From the NCBI GenBank assembly GCA_030626045.1, contig DAOUPS010000005.1, forward strand, positions 1 through 20,360: a DNA stretch of 20,360 bases, in the 5' to 3' direction. How positions within the stretch are numbered: the stretch's first letter is position 1; each line of letters begins with the position of its first letter. The position numbers and the translations under genes were made by a program. This document shows, one piece after another, positions 1-6,810 of this stretch. This stretch comes from a bacterium. GTDB lineage: Bacteria; Patescibacteriota; Minisyncoccia; Moranbacterales; DUUL01. Under the pieces are notes generated by a model. The model was not told the DNA's origin and searched no databases. It saw only the letters and a program-made list of their open reading frames with translations.

Positions 1-1578
1 CAGATGGCTTGGAATGGAGTGCAGAGAGGTAAGATTTAAATTATTTTTGGCAAATACGTCCAGTATGTCGCGTAAGACCCCAACCCTGTCATAAATTGCA
101 AATAACACTAAGGTTTTTTCAGCTCGTAGTTTCTTTTGAAGAGTTTCATCAATGTCAGGCAATATCAAATAAAATTTTGTAATATTGTCAGCGGCTGACT
201 CTATGTTCTTTGCAAGAATGTTCAGCCCATAAACTTCTGCCGCGACTCGTGAAGCTATGAAGCCCACTTTCTCGTCAATTGTGCTTAAGATTGGAGCCGT
301 GGTGCTGGAAGACATCTCAGTCTTGGCTTGCGGCAGGTTGTTCTCCAGCCAATTTTTGCATTGAATGAGAGCTTGGGGATGGCTCTTTACAATCTCAATT
401 TTTTCTTTATTATTAGTCCTCGCCAACAAGCACTGATGTACGCTGATACTAAAAGAACCGCTTGTTTTCAGAGGGTAATTGATCAAACAATTAATAGTCT
501 CGGAAACCAATCCGCCTATTGTGTTCTCTGCAGGCACTATTCCGACGTCAATCACTTTTGAATTGACTTTTTCAAAGATCTCTGTAATTGTTTTTGTCGG
601 AACAAACTCAGAACTTTGGGAAAAGACTTTTACGGCAGCCTGGTGTGAGAATGTGCCTTTCGGCCCCAAAAATCCGATCTTGAATTTTCCTCCCCAATCC
701 GCCATTTTTTTTGTTCCGGTGGCTATGGTTTTGATCGGCTGTTTGTCAACCATTTTTAAGACCTCGGTTGATTTCATCTGAGCAACTTTTCTGAATCCGT
801 CCAAATAAAGCGAGGTTTCTTCAAATTTTTTAACAAATTTTTTATAGTCTTTATTATTTATATCTTCCGCCAAGTTATTTATCTGTTTTTTAAAATCATT
901 TAAAACTTTTCTAAAATACGGATTTTCAATTTCTATAGCAGCATAAAGTTCGGGGTTTTGCCCCAGAATTCTTCCTATAATAAGACTTTGTAGGCGAAAA
1001 ACAGGCGTAAGAAAAGAAAACCTTGGGACTATCTTTTGTGAATAAAGCGTTCTGGCCAGATTAATATTGGCAAAGTGCGTAAGTGCTTGAACTATCGCCA
1101 TTTGCATGTCATGTTCTTCCGGGGAGATATTCACGATCTCAGCTCCATTTTGGACAAATATCTTTTTCAAAAAGTTAATCCAAGAGCTGTTTCTGGCTTT
1201 GCAAAAGACGATCTTTTGTCCTTCAAGATCTTGTACCAGAGGTCCGAAAAGGGGATGGATCCCCAACACTCCGGACTTCGCTTTTTTCATCGCTTTGATC
1301 GGCTTGGATTTTAAAGAGGTGAAATCGCAAAATAGGGCATCTTTCCTGACATGATCTCTTACCTCTTTGATTACCTCGATCGTTTTACTGATGGGAACTG
1401 AAACAATAACAATATCTGCTTTCTCTGCCAGTTCTGTGTTTGTGAGTTTTGTTTTTGAATCAGATATCAAGACCTCAAAACCCAATTTTTGAAAAAAGTT
1501 TTTAAACCATGTTCCCATTTTTCCACTGCCGCCGATGATTCCGATAGTTGGTTTGGGCAATCTTTGAACAGTTTTCAT
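1..1578 (-). CDS. Bifunctional prephenate dehydrogenase/prephenate dehydratase fusion (TyrA-PheA), C-terminus cut by window edge
   Basis: I translated this frame by hand: it is open from an ATG at 1578 to base 1, giving 526 residues without a stop, so the C-terminus lies outside the window. Residues 10-285 are TyrA-like: a Rossmann motif GIIGGSGKMG near residue 12, then HPLFGP and EHDMQMAIVQALTH, which are hallmark prephenate dehydrogenase motifs. Residues 300-470 are a prephenate dehydratase domain starting KIGFLGPKGTFSHQAA, with VPAENTIGG (348-356), SHPQALIQC and TKF (467-469), where the family usually has TRF. An ACT domain starts near 487. There is no chorismate mutase domain between the two. 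Expected reactions are prephenate to 4-hydroxyphenylpyruvate (NAD(P)-dependent) and to phenylpyruvate. The gene starts 14 bp after ilvE, whose product could aminate both ketoacids, so the two are probably co-transcribed. No Shine-Dalgarno is visible. Confidence 0.93.
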   Translation of the reverse strand, partial: MKTVQRLPKPTIGIIGGSGKMGTWFKNFFQKLGFEVLISDSKTKLTNTELAEKADIVIVSVPISKTIEVIKEVRDHVRKDALFCDFTSLKSKPIKAMKKAKSGVLGIHPLFGPLVQDLEGQKIVFCKARNSSWINFLKKIFVQNGAEIVNISPEEHDMQMAIVQALTHFANINLARTLYSQKIVPRFSFLTPVFRLQSLIIGRILGQNPELYAAIEIENPYFRKVLNDFKKQINNLAEDINNKDYKKFVKKFEETSLYLDGFRKVAQMKSTEVLKMVDKQPIKTIATGTKKMADWGGKFKIGFLGPKGTFSHQAAVKVFSQSSEFVPTKTITEIFEKVNSKVIDVGIVPAENTIGGLVSETINCLINYPLKTSGSFSISVHQCLLARTNNKEKIEIVKSHPQALIQCKNWLENNLPQAKTEMSSSTTAPILSTIDEKVGFIASRVAAEVYGLNILAKNIESAADNITKFYLILPDIDETLQKKLRAEKTLVLFAIYDRVGVLRDILDVFAKNNLNLTSLHSIPSHL

Positions 1579-1592
1579 ATTATGACGAGAAT

Positions 1593-2504
1593 TTATTCTG
1601 TAAGATTAATATGTGAGAGCCACCTTGAATATTTCTCCGATTCACCATGAATCGCTTTGGTATAAGCCTCTTTTATCTTTTTGGTTATAATGCCAGTTTT
1701 TTCATTGTTTATCACAGTATCATCTATTCTACCGATAACGCAAATTTCTGCCGCCGTTCCGGTAAAGAACGCTTCATCAGCTGATTTTAATTCTTCCACG
1801 GTAATGTTTTTTTCTTCAACTCCAATTTTTAAGTCTTTTGCGATTTGTATTATACTGTCTCTGGTTATGCCGCCTAAGATCGCTCCTAATTTTGGTGTAA
1901 ATAATTTACCATCTTTCACTATGAAGATATTTTCTCCCGGGCCTTCCGCCACATAGCCCTGATAATCTAAAAGTAAAGCTTCGTCAAAGCCGGCTTTTTT
2001 GATCTCTAAAGACGCTAAAATTGAGTTGGCATACGAACCGCATATTTTTGCATCTGTTACCGTTGATTTGGGATGGGGGCGAATATATTTTGATATTTTA
2101 ACTGAAACAACTTCCTTGCCAAGATAGGCGCTCCACGGCCAAACCGCGATTGCGATATTTATCGGCGCGTCTGTGGGATTCAACCCCATTTTTCCATAAC
2201 CGAAAAAGATCAATGGCCTGATATAACACTCTTCGACTTCGTTTATTCTTATTGTATCTAAAATCGCTTTTTTTATTTCTTCTTTTGAAAAATGAACTTT
2301 TATATCCATTACTGAAGCGGAATAAAAAAGCCGGTCAACATGTTCCTGTAGGCGGAAAACAGCAGGTCCGTTTTTCGTCTTGTAAGCGCGAATACCTTCA
2401 AAAACACCGCCGCCATAGTGCAAAGTATGAGTTAGAAGATGGACATTCGCTTTGTTCCAATCCACTAATTCTCCGTTAAGCCAGATCTTTTTTACTTCCT
2501 CCAT
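1593..2504 (-). CDS. ilvE: Branched-chain amino acid aminotransferase (PLP fold type IV)
   Basis: The 303-residue product has the usual length of IlvE. It transfers amino groups between glutamate and the branched-chain 2-ketoacids in the cytosol. Seen in the sequence: an N-terminal segment with LHYGGGVFEGIRAY (28-41), the Schiff-base lysine K153 in DAKICGSYANS, EGPGENIF (187-194) with the PLP-contacting glutamate E191, and GITRDSIIQIAKDL followed by FTGTAAEI, the phosphate-binding part of the fold. Many class IV enzymes also accept aromatic ketoacids, and the downstream neighbour makes exactly those substrates, so a role in Phe/Tyr synthesis is a reasonable inference. No other branched-chain pathway genes are present in this window. 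D-amino acid transaminase is the main alternative, but the overall match favours IlvE. Confidence 0.93.
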   Translation of the reverse strand: MEEVKKIWLNGELVDWNKANVHLLTHTLHYGGGVFEGIRAYKTKNGPAVFRLQEHVDRLFYSASVMDIKVHFSKEEIKKAILDTIRINEVEECYIRPLIFFGYGKMGLNPTDAPINIAIAVWPWSAYLGKEVVSVKISKYIRPHPKSTVTDAKICGSYANSILASLEIKKAGFDEALLLDYQGYVAEGPGENIFIVKDGKLFTPKLGAILGGITRDSIIQIAKDLKIGVEEKNITVEELKSADEAFFTGTAAEICVIGRIDDTVINNEKTGIITKKIKEAYTKAIHGESEKYSRWLSHINLTE

Positions 2505-2565
2505 ATTTTGATTAAATAATTAAATTAAACAACTAGCTTTCAGGAATCTTTTTTGCCGCGCCGGA

Positions 2566-2597
2566 GCAGGCTTTAGCGATTCAACCGCTAAAGCTGC
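2566..2597 (-). other. Intercistronic hairpin between the UMP kinase gene and ilvE
   Basis: A perfect 9-bp stem (2570-2578 with 2586-2594, 7-nt loop) is extended by 3 bp after a one-base bulge. On the minus strand it is not followed by a U tract, so it is unlikely to be a classical terminator. It could be a processing or stability element between two co-transcribed genes. It sits in the 101-bp gap, where no leader peptide is evident. Confidence 0.55.
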
Positions 2598-2605
2598 AAC
2601 TTTTG

Positions 2606-3307
2606 TTATTCAACTACTGTTCCCTGAAATTTTTTTCCCTTAAAGATCTTCTCTAAGTTCTTGATGTTCTTCCCGTCCGCGATGATGACTTTAAGTCCCA
2701 GTCCTTGCGCGTGTTTCGAGGCTATCGGGTCAAATGGCATATTTAGTCCGGGAGCCCATTTGTTCCCTACTATCTTGCGAAAATCTTTCCATGAAATTTC
2801 TTTGATCTTTTTTGCGTCTTTGTGCTTTTTGGGATCTTTATCGTAAACATATTTGATATTGGAAAGATTGATGATCATTCTTGCCCCAAAGCGTTCGGCC
2901 AAAATCGTGGCAACGTAGTCTGTTGACCAGCCGGGACGCCATCCCGCGGCCACTACAATTCCTTCTTCATGTGCGAAATGTTTTCGCAGATCGGCTTTTG
3001 TGCGCGGATTTTTATTGATGCGGGGATGCGCATACCGCCTGAAGATGGTTTTGATCAAATGAGCGTTGAGCCGCGTTGAATGAACGCCGATCCAGTCTAA
3101 GTCATCGCGCGTCAGCTTAGTCACTTTGCCTGCCGCCTTTTGGTATTTTCTGGTGGTACTTCCTCCTCCGGTAACGATCACAAAACGCTTGTTTTTGTGA
3201 ATTTGTCCGATGATCAATTCGCGAAATTTCTTCAAGAATCTCCAATCAATTTCTTCCGGAACAATTAGCGACCCGCCTAGAGAAATGAGGATTACTTCTT
3301 TTTTCAT
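2606..3307 (-). CDS. UMP kinase, archaeal-type (amino acid kinase family)
   Basis: The 233-residue product belongs to the amino acid kinase superfamily and probably phosphorylates UMP to UDP, the first committed kinase step toward UTP and CTP. Motifs: an N-terminal ISLGGSLIVPEEID (8-21), VTGGGSTTRKY (45-55), the nucleotide-site stretch DWIGVHSTRLNAHLIK (71-86), GWRPGWSTD (122-130), and NLSNIKYVYDKDP (147-159). GGGSTTRKY and GWRPGWSTD resemble archaeal UMP kinases (also reported in CPR bacteria) more than the hexameric bacterial PyrH. A lysine-pathway or glutamate kinase is less likely given the SNIKYVYDKDP and PFDPIAS segments. It forms a natural pair with pyrG in the same window. The gap upstream has no Shine-Dalgarno. 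I left the symbol blank because the family is not classical PyrH. Confidence 0.85.
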   Translation of the reverse strand: MKKEVILISLGGSLIVPEEIDWRFLKKFRELIIGQIHKNKRFVIVTGGGSTTRKYQKAAGKVTKLTRDDLDWIGVHSTRLNAHLIKTIFRRYAHPRINKNPRTKADLRKHFAHEEGIVVAAGWRPGWSTDYVATILAERFGARMIINLSNIKYVYDKDPKKHKDAKKIKEISWKDFRKIVGNKWAPGLNMPFDPIASKHAQGLGLKVIIADGKNIKNLEKIFKGKKFQGTVVE

Positions 3308-3327
3308 GTAATATTGTTTAAATTTAT

Positions 3328-3341
3328 ATTTAACGTTAAAT
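3328..3341. repeat. 14-bp perfect palindrome upstream of the UMP kinase gene
   Basis: The bases 3328-3341 read ATTTAACGTTAAAT on both strands. It lies 20 bp upstream of the UMP kinase start, where an operator could sit, but it is AT-rich and only one copy was noticed, so a regulatory role is speculative. Confidence 0.35.
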
Positions 3342-3380
3342 TTTAGCCGGCTTATTGATCTTACCGTGCTTTAATTTCTC

Positions 3381-3824
3381 TCATTTTTTTCCCACACAGC
3401 ACCCGGCGGGAACGTAGCCTTTATTTTTAGCGTCTTCTTCGTCGGAAAAGCAAACTATGTTTCCCGGTTTTATGCGTTTGGCATAGCTGCAAGTTGGAAA
3501 ATGGTATTTGTTGGAATTCTTGCTTCCCACAAAAACACATTCTTTGTTTTGTTCATTCGCACTTCCCTGCTTTTGGGATTCGCCGTTAATTTCATTCTCT
3601 GAAATTCCTTTGCGCTGGAGAGTTTCCCCGAGCGTTTTTACTTTTTGCTCCGCCGGATTCGCCGCCACAAGCGGATTGATCGAGACATTTATATTGGCAG
3701 CGATATTTTCTCTTTCCTGTGTCTGTCCGGCACGAAAAGCAACAACGGCTACCAATATAATCGCTAGAACGGTAAGTATTTTAGTATCATGCGCTTTCCA
3801 AAAATCACATACTTTATTTGACAT
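3381..3824 (-). CDS. Membrane-anchored protein with C-terminal Ada-like zinc-binding domain
   Basis: The 147-residue protein has a short N-terminus, one hydrophobic segment (about residues 15-31, ILTVLAIILVAVVAF), a low-complexity polar linker (about 32-93) and a C-terminal domain (about 97-143). The domain contains FVGSKNSNKYHFPTC, then AKRIKPGNIVCFSDEEDAKNKGYVP and CC. This pattern matches the Ada-type metal-binding fold found as a small stand-alone or surface domain. Visible ligand candidates are H108, C112, C142 and C143. The usual closing CxxC appears shifted: an Ala sits where the first Cys is expected. There is no alkyltransferase domain, so it is not a DNA repair Ada. Orientation relative to the membrane is not determined; the Zn domain would be outside if the anchor acts as an uncleaved signal. 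Function unknown. Confidence 0.75.
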   Translation of the reverse strand: MSNKVCDFWKAHDTKILTVLAIILVAVVAFRAGQTQERENIAANINVSINPLVAANPAEQKVKTLGETLQRKGISENEINGESQKQGSANEQNKECVFVGSKNSNKYHFPTCSYAKRIKPGNIVCFSDEEDAKNKGYVPAGCCVGKK

Positions 3825-3846
3825 ATGGCATAAATGCTATTATAAT
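3818..3846 (+). promoter_or_regulatory. Consensus sigma-70-type promoter for rpmA
   Basis: TTGACA at 3818-3823 and TATAAT at 3841-3846 are separated by exactly 17 bp, a perfect consensus match. Transcription should start near 3853, leaving a leader of about 90 nt before the rpmA ATG at 3944. The -35 box overlaps the start codon (3822-3824) of the divergent membrane protein gene, and the -10 region also contains a TATAAT on the minus strand (3839-3844), so the two genes may compete for polymerase. Confidence 0.85.
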
Positions 3847-3847
3847 C

Positions 3848-3869
3848 AATGGGATCGTTTCTAATTTTA
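3848..3869 (+). repeat. Divergent copy of the GGACTGTTTCCAA intergenic motif, in the rpmA leader
   Basis: AATGGGATCGTTTCTAA follows the rpmA TATAAT box by one base and resembles the dispersed motif described at 20225. This is the weakest of the seven copies. Confidence 0.35.
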
Positions 3870-3943
3870 GGTGCAGTATAACATAAATCGTAAGAAAAAG
3901 GCAGTGAGGCAGTGGATTTTGCTTTTCTGTTTTATAAAGAAAA

Positions 3944-4216
3944 ATGGCCCATAGAAAAGCAGGCGGTTCAACCAGCCTTGGACGCGATTCCAAGCCAAAA
4001 TATCTTGGCGTAAAACGCTTTGGCGGACAAAAAGTAAATAACGGGGAAATACTGATTCGTCAAAGAGGTACGAAATTTCGACCGGGGAAAAATACGAAAA
4101 GAACCGGTGATGACACTATTATCGCGCTTAAAAGCGGAGTTGTAAAATTCCTTACAAGAAAAGTTGCTCGATTTACAGGCAGAATGAAAAAAGCAAAATA
4201 TATCGAAGTGGAATAG
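3944..4216 (+). CDS. rpmA: 50S ribosomal protein L27
   Basis: The 90-residue product begins [16 protein letters not shown] and contains LGVKRFGGQ and [11 protein letters not shown], the unmistakable L27 signature. L27 sits at the large-subunit interface with its N-terminal tail reaching toward the peptidyl transferase centre. The protein starts directly with the mature-type tail and has no Firmicutes-like cleavable N-terminal extension. The usual partner rplU (L21) is not next to it; here rpmA is a single-gene transcript with its own consensus promoter and its own hairpin terminator. It is the only protein gene on the plus strand in this window. The leader just before the ATG is A-rich (AAAGAAAA) without a true Shine-Dalgarno. 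Confidence 0.98.
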   Translation: MAHRKAGGSTSLGRDSKPKYLGVKRFGGQKVNNGEILIRQRGTKFRPGKNTKRTGDDTIIALKSGVVKFLTRKVARFTGRMKKAKYIEVE

Positions 4217-4233
4217 TTTCCTTCTTTCTGTCT

Positions 4234-4265
4234 AAAAAACGGCTGTTTTTGTGCAGCTGTTTTTT
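4234..4265 (+). terminator. Rho-independent terminator of rpmA
   Basis: A 12-bp stem (4234-4245 with 4254-4265) with one G-U pair and an 8-nt loop begins with an A run and ends in a T run, 17 bp after the rpmA stop. The symmetrical A/T flanks mean it could act on both strands. Confidence 0.88.
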
Positions 4266-4314
4266 GTACTTCGAAAACAATTTCGTTTTACTTTGAAATT
4301 CTATTCGCGCACCG

Positions 4315-4367
4315 AAAAACCTAACGCGTAAATTCACAAGCCGATATTTTTTTGGAATTTACACGTT
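4315..4367 (-). terminator. Rho-independent terminator overlapping the pyrG stop codon
   Basis: Arms 4355-4367 and 4323-4335 form a 13-bp stem with one G-U pair around a 19-nt loop; on the minus strand it is followed by AGGTTTTT (4315-4319 are the T tract). The 5' arm includes the last two codons and the TAA of pyrG (4359-4361), so the terminator begins inside the gene. Confidence 0.75.
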
Positions 4368-6008
4368 CTTGGCCGCTTTGATGAATTGAAAGAACAAAGG
4401 ACCCGGTCTTAACGGAGTTGATGTAAATTCAGGATGGAATTGGCTTCCAAGCATAAAGGGATGCATACTCTGAGGAAGCTCGGCAATTTCCATGAGTTGT
4501 TTATTTGGAGAAGTCCCTGAAAATATGAGTCCGGCTTTTTCGAGTTGTTTAATGTATCGCGGATTGACCTCATAACGATGGCGGTGCCGTTCCTTGATAT
4601 TCATTTTTTTGTACGCTTCGAAGGCTTTTGTTCCTTTCTTAATTTTGCATGGATAGTTTCCCAAGCGCATTGTCGCGCCATAGTGGTGCTCCTGCATATT
4701 CTTCTTTTGTTCGATCATAAGATCGATCACTGGACATTTTGTTTGCGGTTTTATTTCCGTAGTATGAACATCTTTAAGACCTGCAACATTGCGGGCGAAT
4801 TCAATAACCATAAGCTGCATTCCGTAGCACAGGCCAAGATACGGTATTTTGTGCTCGCGCGCATATTGAATAGCGGCAATCTTCCCTTCAACTCCGCGTT
4901 CACCGAAACCTCCGGGAACAATAATTCCATTGAAACCTTCCAATTCACATAATTTCTGCGGATCTTTTTCATACGCTTCCGAATTGATCCATTGAATATC
5001 AGGAACACGATCTTGGGAATATGAAGCATGTTTGATCGCTTCGATCACTGAAATGTAGGAGTCGGAAAAAATACAATCACCTGTTCCGAAATATTTTCCC
5101 ACTATCCCGATCTTTATCGGGATTTTTGCATCGCTTACTTTATTAACAAATTTTTTCCACTTTTTAAGATTTGTTTGTTTTATTTGGAGCGAAAGCTTCT
5201 TTAGAATGATCGAGCTAAGATCGTCTTTTTCAAAATTAAGAGGCACTTCATAAATTGAGCTGACATCAGGAGCTGAGATCACTTCTTTCTCGCTCACATT
5301 GCAAAAAAGAGCGATCTTTTCCTTGCGTTTTTTATCAATATCCTGCTCGGATCTGGCAATTATAATATCCGGTTGTACTCCGGCAGAATTCAAAGATCGA
5401 ACAGCTTGCTGGGTCGGCTTGGTCTTCATCTCGCCGATCTTGTTAGGATACGGAACATAACTGATCATCACAAACAAAACATTGTTCGGATGACACATTT
5501 TCATTTGCCGAGCAGCTTCAGTGAACATGTCATTTTCATAGTCACCGGTTGTTCCACCAACTTCGATGATCACAACCTCGGCCTCGTTGACAGAGGCCGC
5601 ATTTTCAATGGTTTCAATGACCTCGCCCGTGACATGGGGAATGACTTGAACACATTTACCGCCATAGTCAAGATCACGTTCCTTTTGGATAACATGCCGA
5701 TAAACACTCCCCGTTGTCATATAATTTGTTGGCGGAAGAGTGGTATTCAAAAAGCGTTCATAATTTCCCATATCTTGGTCTGTTTCAAGTCCGCTGGCTA
5801 AAACAAAAACCTCTCCGTGTTCTGTCGGATTCATGGTTCCGGCATCAACATTGACGTAAGGATCAATTTTAATTGCCGTGACACTAAGTCCTCTGGCCTG
5901 GATTATCTTGGCAATTGATGAGGCCGCTACGCCTTTCCCGATTCCGGACATAACGCCTCCGAATATAAAAATATATTTGGCATTTTTTTCCCAGTTTTTT
6001 CCTTTCAT
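4359..6008 (-). CDS. pyrG: CTP synthase
   Basis: The 549-residue enzyme converts UTP to CTP using ATP and glutamine. The N-terminal synthetase domain shows FGGVMSGIGKGVAASS (16-31), KIDPYVNVDAGTMNP, ETDQDMGNYERF (75-86) with D79 at the usual Mg-binding position, IEVGGTTGD (148-156) with E149, and the EKIALFCNV...ISAPDVSSIYEVPL stretch. The C-terminal class I glutamine amidotransferase domain has PGGFGERG (365-372), nucleophile C394 in GLCYGMQ, and H525/E527 in SQFHPEF. Length is normal. Several normally invariant places are altered: the family's VTEDGAETD-like segment reads VLASGLETD, and GICLGMQ reads GLCYGMQ. All catalytic residues remain, so I expect a working enzyme of a divergent branch. 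It appears monocistronic: noncoding DNA precedes it and a terminator ends it. Confidence 0.96.
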   Translation of the reverse strand: MKGKNWEKNAKYIFIFGGVMSGIGKGVAASSIAKIIQARGLSVTAIKIDPYVNVDAGTMNPTEHGEVFVLASGLETDQDMGNYERFLNTTLPPTNYMTTGSVYRHVIQKERDLDYGGKCVQVIPHVTGEVIETIENAASVNEAEVVIIEVGGTTGDYENDMFTEAARQMKMCHPNNVLFVMISYVPYPNKIGEMKTKPTQQAVRSLNSAGVQPDIIIARSEQDIDKKRKEKIALFCNVSEKEVISAPDVSSIYEVPLNFEKDDLSSIILKKLSLQIKQTNLKKWKKFVNKVSDAKIPIKIGIVGKYFGTGDCIFSDSYISVIEAIKHASYSQDRVPDIQWINSEAYEKDPQKLCELEGFNGIIVPGGFGERGVEGKIAAIQYAREHKIPYLGLCYGMQLMVIEFARNVAGLKDVHTTEIKPQTKCPVIDLMIEQKKNMQEHHYGATMRLGNYPCKIKKGTKAFEAYKKMNIKERHRHRYEVNPRYIKQLEKAGLIFSGTSPNKQLMEIAELPQSMHPFMLGSQFHPEFTSTPLRPGPLFFQFIKAAKNV

Positions 6009-6282
6009 TTAATTTTGCTTGGCTGTCTTCGACCTAGCTTTACCAATAAAAGACCATGAGGCTTTATTACGCCCCTAAGCACTCGGAGTTTTTCTTAGTG
6101 GGAGTTAGCTTGAAAATAGCCGCTTATTACTTTTTGAATATATAAAAAGCCGCCACCCCTAAAATAGCTAACGACTTTAATGGGATTGTTTCCAAACTAG
6201 CTCCTTGTCTCATCGGCAAACAGACAATAAGACAGAAAATTAGCTCAAAAAATCCCTTGATATAATAGAAACATACTACGAT
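6009..6282. other. Noncoding gap between rplI and pyrG with several hairpins
   Basis: No plausible gene is seen in these 274 bp. As the pyrG leader on the minus strand, it holds two hairpins: one from 6045-6052 pairing with 6062-6068, the other from 6073-6079 pairing with 6094-6102 with a bulge. Further right are the nested palindrome at 6182-6256 and a TATAAT at 6261-6266 without a partner -35 box. No convincing pyrG promoter or known riboswitch could be recognised. Confidence 0.6.
6180..6256 (+). repeat. Nested palindromic element starting with a GGACTGTTTCCAA-type motif
   Basis: The left end reads ATGGGATTGTTTCCAAAC, a copy of the dispersed motif. Outer arms 6182-6191 and 6247-6256 pair at 9 of 10 positions (GGGATTGTTT with AAAAAATCCC); inner arms TTGTCT (6205-6210) and AGACAA (6222-6227) pair perfectly. 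The inner part (CTCCTTGTCTCATCGGCA) resembles the element at 20242-20273 downstream of tRNA-Lys. It may be a small non-autonomous repeat. Confidence 0.55.
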
Positions 6283-6723
6283 CTATTTCTTCTCAATGAT
6301 CACTTTCGCGTTCGCTTCAATTCCATGGTTGAAAAAAAACTTTATTGGAAACTCACCTAATTCTTTAATGGGTTTGTCGAGCTCTATTGATGATTCATTG
6401 ATCTTTATTCCGAGTTCATCCACTTTTTCAATTATTGCTTTTTTGCCAATGGACCCAAACAGTTTATCTTCGTCTGTTTTCACACTGAATATGAATTCTT
6501 CCCCATCGATTTTTTCAGCATCTTTCTGCACTTGCACAAGCTCTTTTTCTTTTTTCTGCACTTGCTCCTTGGTTATTTCTTCAGCACGCACAAGATTCGC
6601 GGCAGTGGCCGGCTCTGCGAGCCTGCTTGGAATGAGAAAATTTCGCGCGAAACCATCGGCACCAGTTTTTATCCCTCCCGCTTTTCCAACATTCTCAACA
6701 TCTTTTAATAATACAACCTTCAT
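6283..6723 (-). CDS. rplI: 50S ribosomal protein L9
   Basis: The 146-residue product begins [17 protein letters not shown] and has [18 protein letters not shown], the canonical L9 N-terminal domain that binds 23S rRNA. A charged helical linker (about residues 46-72, rich in K, E and Q) leads to the C-terminal domain with [14 protein letters not shown]. Length is normal, so both globular domains are present. It lies 87 bp downstream of the malic enzyme gene, without rpsF or rpsR, its usual neighbours in many bacteria. L9 is reported missing in some CPR lineages, so a full-length copy helps narrow the placement. No clear Shine-Dalgarno and no strong promoter were found in the gap. Confidence 0.96.
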   Translation of the reverse strand: MKVVLLKDVENVGKAGGIKTGADGFARNFLIPSRLAEPATAANLVRAEEITKEQVQKKEKELVQVQKDAEKIDGEEFIFSVKTDEDKLFGSIGKKAIIEKVDELGIKINESSIELDKPIKELGEFPIKFFFNHGIEANAKVIIEKK

Positions 6724-6810
6724 CTTTACCGGTTAAATTCTTAATTGGCTTTCTATAATTCCAGTGTAACAAAAACAGAGAACAATGCAACTTTATCACA
6801 CTTTTACTTG

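Noticed and set aside
328..1354. Plus-strand open frames of 77-100 codons near the left edge
   Set aside because: They lie opposite the TyrA-PheA fusion, which reads through with clear family motifs; the plus-strand products resemble no family.
2505..2605. Amino acid attenuator or leader peptide upstream of ilvE
   Set aside because: The gap has one hairpin without a U tract and no short frame rich in Ile, Leu, Val, Phe or Tyr.
3381..3824. Ada DNA repair methyltransferase
   Set aside because: Only the small metal-binding domain is present, on a membrane anchor; no alkyltransferase PCHR motif or AraC-type domain exists.
4545..5801. Plus-strand open frames up to 142 codons within pyrG
   Set aside because: They are antisense shadows of a strongly conserved CTP synthase gene.
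6009..6180. Riboswitch or structured RNA in the pyrG leader
   Set aside because: Two modest hairpins are present, but no known aptamer core could be recognised by reading.
6296..6736. A 146-codon plus-strand frame covering rplI
   Set aside because: It mirrors the L9 gene almost exactly; the Ser/Phe-rich product is what antisense of Lys/Glu-rich coding gives.
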